From: an uncultured Collinsella sp.
GTDB lineage: Bacteria; Actinomycetota; Coriobacteriia; Coriobacteriales; Coriobacteriaceae
DNA length: 9,637 nt
Direction: 5' to 3'
Assembly (NCBI GenBank): GCA_958419975.1
Contig: CATZIG010000059.1
Span: forward strand, 1 to 9,637
This document shows positions 5,524-9,637 of this stretch, in pieces (within the stretch, counting starts at the first letter, position 1; each line of letters starts with the position of its first letter). The position numbers and the translations under genes are program-made. Below the pieces are notes generated by a model. That model made no database searches and was not told the DNA's origin. It saw only the letters and a list, made by a program, of their open reading frames with translations.

Positions 5524-6915
5524 TTATCTCCGCTCGCACATCTCGGCAAACGAAATCAGCTTGGTATCTCCCCTGCTCGCCGCAGCATCCTGACATCCTT
5601 GCGTAAAGCCACGCTTCGAGAAGATCACGTAGCTTTTATGCTGCCGTCTAAAGAGCTCGCTTCGGTACACGAGCTTTTCCAGAACATCCTCGCCCACCGG
5701 CTCATTGCGCCATTTGCACTCCGCAAACAGCGCAGTGCCCTCGCCATCGTCAACAATCAAGTCGATTTCTTCCTGCGTATGCGTGCGATTGTCCGTCCCC
5801 CACCAGCGCCCGACGCTCGCCGGAACCACATCGAGCTGGCCCGCCCGCGCAAGTTCGTACACGTATTGCCTGCATATAAGCTCAAAGACCGTGCCCATGT
5901 AATCCGATACGTGCGGCTCAATGCGCTTATACGCCATCTCGGCCATATCGTTTTGAATCAGCCCGATGTTCTGCGGCACAAACCGGTACCAGAACCTAAA
6001 CATCTGATCGCTCAGCAGATACACGGCTCGCTTATTGCTCGTCTCGTTTAAGGGCAGCTCGCGCTCGACAATCCCAAGCGATGCCAGCTTATCCACATAG
6101 CTCTTTACGTTGCTCGCAGGGATTCCCGTAGAGCTCGCAATCTCCGAAATCTTCGAGCACCCCTGAGCAATTGCCTGCACGATCGCATCATATTGCTCGG
6201 GATTGCGGCACTCTTGTAATAGCAGGCTACTCGGCTCCTCAAAGAGATAGCCCGTAGGAGTAAGAAAAAGACGTTTGATGTTGTCCTTGAGCGGTGCGGC
6301 AGGATCGACTTTCTCGATATATGCAGGAATGCCGCCCGTCATGCCATAGCAAACCGCAGCGTCTTCGCGACCCATGCTCTGCCACAACCCGAGGGTCGTC
6401 GTAAAATCGAGCGGCATGATCTTAAACTGGGCCGTACGCCTACCGTATAGTGGGCTCTCGTAGCCCAACACCTGTTCCTCCATAAACGAAAGAGACGAGC
6501 CACATAGGATCAGCATTAGCCTGGTCTCTTTGTATAAGTGGTCGATCTTGTCTTGCAGCAACGAGCTGATCTCGGGATTCGATTGGGCGAGATAGGGATA
6601 CTCGTCGATCACGGCAATCAAACGTTCCGTGCGAGCCATGGTGGCCAATGCATCGAACGCTTCGTCAAAACTACGAAACGACACGCCTGCAGCACCAACC
6701 GAGCCTGCAAGTATCGCCTGGCTAAAGCCGTGCAGGTTTGCCTCCGCATTGGTACGACGAGCTTGAAAGTAAATAGCCTTCTTGCCTTGGATGAACTCTG
6801 TGATAAGGCGCGTTTTACCCACACGACGGCGGCCGTAAATCACAGGCATTTCAAAGGAGCCCGTGCCATACAGTCGATTGAGCTCGGACATTTCCGCTGT
6901 TCTTCCGATAAACAT
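5524..6915 (-). CDS. AAA/STAND-like ATPase, ATPase_2 plus DUF234-type with PD-(D/E)XK-like C-terminus
   Basis: The 463-aa protein has the layout of the 'archaeal ATPase' family found on many bacterial accessory islands. The Walker A is GRRRVGKT (28-35), the Walker B AVIDEYPYL (D104, E105), and LILCGSSLSFM (about 135-145) is the sensor-like strand. A winged-helix region lies at about 240-300 (CSKISEIASSTGIPASNVKSYVDKLASLGIVER). The C-terminal part carries D385 (EEIDLIVDD) and E399-C-K401 (FAECKW), the D...ExK pattern of the PD-(D/E)XK nuclease fold. The family's function is poorly defined; DNA-related or defence roles are commonly suspected. The ATG at 6913-6915 has GGAAGGA 7 nt upstream. It is preceded by a 56-bp palindrome, and repeat clusters lie on both sides. 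Confidence 0.85.
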   Translation of the reverse strand: MFIGRTAEMSELNRLYGTGSFEMPVIYGRRRVGKTRLITEFIQGKKAIYFQARRTNAEANLHGFSQAILAGSVGAAGVSFRSFDEAFDALATMARTERLIAVIDEYPYLAQSNPEISSLLQDKIDHLYKETRLMLILCGSSLSFMEEQVLGYESPLYGRRTAQFKIMPLDFTTTLGLWQSMGREDAAVCYGMTGGIPAYIEKVDPAAPLKDNIKRLFLTPTGYLFEEPSSLLLQECRNPEQYDAIVQAIAQGCSKISEIASSTGIPASNVKSYVDKLASLGIVERELPLNETSNKRAVYLLSDQMFRFWYRFVPQNIGLIQNDMAEMAYKRIEPHVSDYMGTVFELICRQYVYELARAGQLDVVPASVGRWWGTDNRTHTQEEIDLIVDDGEGTALFAECKWRNEPVGEDVLEKLVYRSELFRRQHKSYVIFSKRGFTQGCQDAAASRGDTKLISFAEMCERR

Positions 6916-6930
6916 AGGGCCATCCTTCCT

Positions 6931-6986
6931 TTACGTTATAGCTAGCTATATTATATCTTCCTATAATATAGCTAGCTATAACGTAA
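6931..6986. repeat. 56-bp palindrome, perfect 25-bp arms, before the ATPase gene
   Basis: Arms 6931-6955 and 6962-6986 are exact reverse complements around a 6-bp centre. Each arm contains the 14-bp palindrome TATAGCTAGCTATA (6937-6950 and 6967-6980), with centres 30 bp apart, about three helical turns. Its AT-richness contrasts with the GC-rich surroundings. It starts 16 bp upstream of the ATPase start codon and overlaps the likely promoter. It could be a pair of operators for a dimeric repressor, a cruciform, or a stem in the mRNA leader. Confidence 0.9.
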
Positions 6987-6994
6987 TTCGACAA
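6965..6994 (-). promoter_or_regulatory. Candidate promoter of the ATPase gene
   Basis: On the minus strand TTGTCG (6994-6989), an 18-bp spacer and TATATT (6970-6965) make a fair sigma-70 match. The spacer and -10 contain the outer TATAGCTAGCTATA palindrome, and transcription would start near 6958, in the palindrome centre. A protein bound to these sites would therefore block initiation. A consensus TATAAT also occurs on this strand within the palindrome, but it has no good -35. Confidence 0.45.
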
Positions 6995-7037
6995 GCGGGC
7001 CACGCAAGGGGGGGGGTACACCACCGCACGTGGACCG

Positions 7038-7212
7038 TTCCGGAAAATATATCCCGTTCTGGAGCCAAAAACTGGGCCGTAGTTTCCGCCAAGCATTCCA
7101 TCCGGAAAGCGTGTCCCGTTCTGAGCCTGAATTCTGGGATGCACTTTCCGCTGAAGCTTCTACCGGAAAATGCATCCCATTCCGAGCGCTCATTCCGGGT
7201 CACGGTTTCCTC
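7038..7212 (+). repeat. 62-bp palindromic repeat, cluster B
   Basis: Three full units lie in tandem, with corresponding (N)ATCCC points at 7050, 7112 and 7173 (periods 62 and 61). Each has the left half CCGGAAA...TCCCGTTC or TCCCATTC and the right half ATTC-NGGG...TTTCC. The linker after the second unit (GAAGCTTC) is itself a perfect palindrome. Orientation is the same as in clusters A and C. The cluster occupies the divergent region between the ATPase and AbiEi-like genes. A run of nine G (7008-7016) lies just to its left. Confidence 0.88.
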
Positions 7213-7429
7213 AGGTACAAGACGACGATCCTCCGCCCTTATCACATGCCTTCAAATATGCGATCCAGAAACACAAAACAGCAGATAGAATGCTCTTTTT
7301 CAAAAAGTACACGTCTCGAAACTTACCAAGACTTCATATCCAGCTACCGTTCAAGGTCGCCGATTACCGCCCACCGATTCAGCTTCAAAAAATGACGTCA
7401 AAACCAGGCCATCTACCTGCATGGTTAGA
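7213..7429. other. Non-coding stretch before the AbiEi-like gene
   Basis: I see no convincing gene here on either strand. Base composition is more AT-rich than the coding parts. The only structure is a short CTTTTT-C-AAAAAG palindrome (7294-7306). Frames crossing it come from the neighbouring repeats and have no ribosome sites. It may be decayed sequence from an earlier insertion. Confidence 0.5.
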
Positions 7430-7451
7430 TTTTGGTCAGCTTTTGGTCAGC
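7430..7451 (+). repeat. Tandem 11-bp direct repeat before the AbiEi-like gene
   Basis: TTTTGGTCAGC occurs twice without a gap, and the second copy runs into the palindrome TCAGCTGA (7447-7454). It lies 56 bp upstream of the start codon at 7507, in the likely promoter area. It could be a repressor site, for example autoregulation by an AbiEi-like DNA-binding domain, but no firm promoter hexamers were found. Confidence 0.55.
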
Positions 7452-7506
7452 TGAGCGGCAAGTTCCAGCTGATACGTTTTTGTTATCCAAAAGGAGGCGG
7501 TAGCTC

Positions 7507-8505
7507 ATGACCCATTGCAATGACCAGCTCATCGACCAACTGCTCACTCAAGCCGAACAAGAGGGGCGCTGTCTGATTCCCCCGAGCGCGGCGATCCGGA
7601 AAGCGCTCCTTCGGCGCACCGGCGGCACGGTTGTCTCGCCCATTCCGGGGTTGTTTGCGCGAAAAACGCGCTGGGATGAACTCAACCGAGCGCAACGCCA
7701 TTGCGAGATTATCCGCGCCCTTGCGATCATCCATCCCGATTGGACGTTCTGCTCGTTTTCGGCAGCTTGCCTGCTGGGGCTCGAGGTCTCGTGGCGACAC
7801 CTGAACGTCGTGCATGTTTGCAGCTCGACAAAGCCGTCGGCTCGTCCGGGCGCACATATTCAGCGGCACCAGATTGAGCCGGCCGGAGCAATACGCAAAG
7901 CCGGCATATCGGTAACGCCGCCCATCCAAACGGCCACAGATTGCCTGCTGCAAACTGGTTTTGCCGACGGCATGCCCATTGCCGATTCGGCGATCTCAAA
8001 GCTCGGCCTTGCGCCGGAACAGCTGATGGAGGCCGTTGAGCAACGAGCGACTGCACGCAATGGTCGCGCGATTCGCACCGCCCTCACAACGCTTCGATAT
8101 GCCGACGCCCGCGCCGAGAGCGGCGGGGAATCGGTCACCCGAGCCGTCATGATCGAGACGGGCTTTGCGCCCGACTGGCTTCAATACGAGTTGACGGACC
8201 CCTTCGATTCGGCCAAGCCCATACGAACGGACTTTGCCTGGGAGCGCCAGGCGCGGGAACTCACGCTGGGCGAGCTCGACGGGCTCATCAAATATACCGA
8301 CCAGACCATGCTGGCCGGACGCACCACCGCCGAGGCGCTCGTTGCCGAACGACAGCGCGAGGCGCACCTATCGCTCTACGGCCACCCTCTGCTGCGCTTT
8401 ACCATGAACGAGGTCCGCTCGGCAGGAATGCTCGCCAAAAAGCTGCAGACGGCAGGCATCCGGCAGACCGCTCTACCGACATGGCTCAACGAGGTGGACC
8501 TGTAG
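7507..8505 (+). CDS. AbiEi-like antitoxin-family protein with VSR/DUF559-like nuclease domain
   Basis: The 332-aa protein resembles the actinobacterial group annotated as 'type IV toxin-antitoxin system AbiEi family antitoxin'. The N-terminal half has a short helical region (1-60) and the SFSAACLLGLEV (about 83-94) and TATDCLLQTGF (about 142-152) blocks typical of these proteins. The C-terminal part resembles DUF559/VSR endonucleases: E208 in GGESVTRAV, D242 in RTDFAW, and E256-LDGLIK262Y, a D...ExD-GxxK-like arrangement. In most relatives a hydrophobic strand precedes the ExDG; here it is RELTLGELDG, which is degraded, so activity is uncertain. GGAGG lies 9 nt before the ATG. No AbiEii nucleotidyltransferase follows: next are repeat cluster C and a convergent gene. 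It is therefore an orphan, possibly a solitary defence-related protein. Confidence 0.7.
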   Translation: MTHCNDQLIDQLLTQAEQEGRCLIPPSAAIRKALLRRTGGTVVSPIPGLFARKTRWDELNRAQRHCEIIRALAIIHPDWTFCSFSAACLLGLEVSWRHLNVVHVCSSTKPSARPGAHIQRHQIEPAGAIRKAGISVTPPIQTATDCLLQTGFADGMPIADSAISKLGLAPEQLMEAVEQRATARNGRAIRTALTTLRYADARAESGGESVTRAVMIETGFAPDWLQYELTDPFDSAKPIRTDFAWERQARELTLGELDGLIKYTDQTMLAGRTTAEALVAERQREAHLSLYGHPLLRFTMNEVRSAGMLAKKLQTAGIRQTALPTWLNEVDL

Positions 8506-8526
8506 GAGCTGCTAGGCCGCGCATCG

Positions 8527-8876
8527 CCGGATCGCATCCCCCCCTATCTGGGCCGTGTTTTCCCAACGGCCACGCCAACGGAAAGCGCGTTCCATTCTGA
8601 GGCATGATTCCGGGACACAGCTTCCGGTTGAGGGGCGATCCGGAAAGCACGACCCGTTCCGAGACCGAATTCCGGGACGCAGTTTCCGCTTGAGGCTTCA
8701 ACCGGAAAATGCATCCCAGGCTGGAGCCATATTCCGGGACACACTTTCCATTTGAGGCCTCTACCGGAAAACGCATCCCATTCTGAGCGTCGAATCCGGG
8801 ATACAGTTTCCGTTTGAAGCCCCGTCCGGAAAGTACGTCCCATTCTGGAGCCGAAATCTGGGACGCAGCTTCCGCA
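8527..8876 (+). repeat. 62-bp palindromic repeat, cluster C (six units)
   Basis: One degenerate unit (8527-8563) is followed by five units with an exact 62-bp period; the CATCCC-equivalent positions are 8588, 8650, 8712, 8774 and 8836. Within a unit CGGAAA pairs with TTTCCG, CATCCC largely with GGGAYRC, and often ATTC with GAAT. The linkers (for example TTGAGGCTTCAA and GAGGCCTC) are palindromic too. Apparent proteins on the minus strand here are just translated repeats. The array fills the space between the convergent AbiEi-like and xanthine dehydrogenase genes. It has no cas genes or unique spacers, so it is not CRISPR. Confidence 0.92.
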
Positions 8877-8890
8877 TGCGGAGGCGCTCC

Positions 8891-8929
8891 AAACAAAAGG
8901 CCCCGGCTCGCGATGGAGCTGGGGCCAAA
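8891..8929 (-). terminator. Intrinsic terminator of the xanthine dehydrogenase gene
   Basis: GGCCCC-G-GCTC and GAGC-T-GGGGCC form an 11-bp stem (one G·U type pair) around a 6-nt loop. Read on the minus strand it is followed by TTTTGTTT. It lies about 70 bp after the stop codon at 8996-8998. The plus strand also has a short A/T flank, but the polarity fits the minus-strand gene. Confidence 0.85.
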
Positions 8930-8995
8930 GGTGCAGCATATGCAGTTGATGCTGAGCGCGAACAGCCCGTAAGCAATGACCGTCCGCGCTCTACC

Positions 8996-9637
8996 CTACC
9001 CGCGGTGACGGGCGCGGCTGTAGGGCGTATCCACCATGGGCAGATCCGGACGTAGTTTGCCGTCAAACGCGCGGTAGGCGTTCTGCACGGCGGGCGCCGT
9101 GGGGATCGTTGCGATCTCGCCGATGCCCTTGCCGCCGTATGCCACGGGCAACAGCTCGTCCTTCTCCACGTAGATAGCGTGGATATCCGGAATCTCGGGT
9201 GCACGGAACAGCCCGAGCGTACCGTACCTTGCCTGGGGCACGCAGTCCTTGAGCGGCCAGTCCTCGGTAAGTGCGTAACCCATACCCATGAGCACACCGC
9301 CTTCGATCTGACCCTGGATGGAGATGGGGTTGACCACCTTGCCGGAATCGTGCGCGGCGTAGACCTCGCTCACGCGGCCGTCATCATCCAGAATGACCAC
9401 ATGCGTGGCAAAGCCGTAGCAGATGTGGCTCTTGGGATTGGGAACGTCGGCGCCCAGCTTGTCGGTCGGCTCCAGGTACACGTAGCCAAACTCGCATCCC
9501 TCGAGCGCCTTGATGGCGGCCGCGGGATCCTGAGGATGCATACCCTGGCCGGCGACGAGCTCCTGCGTGTGCAGCTGATAGGCGCGACCGTCGTCGTACT
9601 CGATCTTGACGCCGTCGCCATGCGCATTCACGGGAGC
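8996..9637 (-). CDS. xdhD: Xanthine dehydrogenase-type molybdenum hydroxylase, C-terminal part (XdhD-like)
   Basis: Only the last 213 residues are present; the gene runs off the right edge and no start is inside the window. The fragment contains the molybdenum-binding signatures AHDSGKVVNPISIQGQIEGG (about 95-114), MGMGYALTED, and GGKGIGEIATIPTAPAVQNAY (about 169-189), whose GE glutamate (fragment residue 174) matches the catalytic Glu of xanthine oxidase-family enzymes. HPQDP near the start, NPKSHICYGFATHVV and YGTLGLFRAPE are close to the single-chain XdhD or selenium-dependent purine hydroxylases of anaerobes. The enzyme hydroxylates purines at a Mo-pterin centre in the cytoplasm. The family is certain; the exact subtype and gene symbol are less so, since the N-terminal part is not visible. 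It is convergent with the AbiEi-like gene across cluster C. Confidence 0.88.
   Translation of the reverse strand, partial: APVNAHGDGVKIEYDDGRAYQLHTQELVAGQGMHPQDPAAAIKALEGCEFGYVYLEPTDKLGADVPNPKSHICYGFATHVVILDDDGRVSEVYAAHDSGKVVNPISIQGQIEGGVLMGMGYALTEDWPLKDCVPQARYGTLGLFRAPEIPDIHAIYVEKDELLPVAYGGKGIGEIATIPTAPAVQNAYRAFDGKLRPDLPMVDTPYSRARHRG

Noticed and set aside
6931..6986. Terminal inverted repeats of an insertion sequence
   Set aside because: The two arms face each other across only 6 bp, so there is no room for a transposase gene, and no matching arm was found elsewhere in the window.
8527..8876. CRISPR array
   Set aside because: The period is regular but the units are about 50 bp imperfect palindromes with linkers of about 12 bp that resemble one another. 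There are no unique spacers and no cas genes nearby.
8486..8939. Minus-strand frames of more than 130 codons in cluster C (and similar frames in clusters A and B)
   Set aside because: The products are translations of the 62-bp palindromic repeat. 62 is not a multiple of three, so the frame shifts between units, and no ribosome sites are present.

Overview
The window most likely comes from a GC-rich anaerobic gut actinomycete of the Coriobacteriia, with Collinsella as the best guess. This rests on the codon and GC pattern, the types of gene present, and the 62-bp palindromic repeat family, which I associate with Collinsella from memory. No taxonomic marker gene is present, so the assignment is an inference.

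Left part (1-4844), chromosomal housekeeping and metabolic genes. A minus-strand diaminopropionate ammonia-lyase (ygeX-type, PLP enzyme) is divergent from a plus-strand YheO/DauR-type PAS-HTH regulator. Their shared intergenic region carries two similar imperfect palindromes, AACAAA-N3-TTTGTT and AACGAA-N3-TTTGTT, which are candidate operators. Next come a plus-strand single-pass membrane protein with a Pro/Ala-rich, Tyr-rich N-terminal region, a strong intrinsic terminator, a plus-strand 140-aa protein of unknown function behind a structured leader, and a minus-strand DEDDh 3'-5' exonuclease.

Middle part (4845-8995), an accessory islet. It holds (i) a 37-bp remnant of a second copy of the ATPase gene 3' end; (ii) a probable type I toxin-antitoxin locus, made of a 41-aa hydrophobic/basic peptide whose Shine-Dalgarno sequence is buried in a 13-bp stem and a convergent antisense RNA of about 84 nt with its own promoter and a terminator inside the toxin 3' end; (iii) an ATPase_2/DUF234-type ATPase with a PD-(D/E)XK-like C-terminus, preceded by a 56-bp palindrome with perfect 25-bp arms; and (iv) an AbiEi-like/VSR-DUF559-like protein. 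Three clusters of one palindromic repeat with a 62-bp period (5381-5502, 7038-7212, 8527-8876), all in the same orientation, lie on either side of the ATPase and AbiEi-like genes.

Right edge (8996-9637): the C-terminal third or less of a molybdenum hydroxylase of the xanthine dehydrogenase XdhD type on the minus strand, followed by a good terminator. XdhD- and YgeX-type genes both belong to the anaerobic purine/urate catabolic gene set known from enterobacteria and gut anaerobes. The metabolic genes on both sides may therefore be related and separated by the islet, but the window does not prove this.

The most notable items are the type I toxin-antitoxin locus, the 62-bp repeat arrays and the long palindrome before the ATPase.
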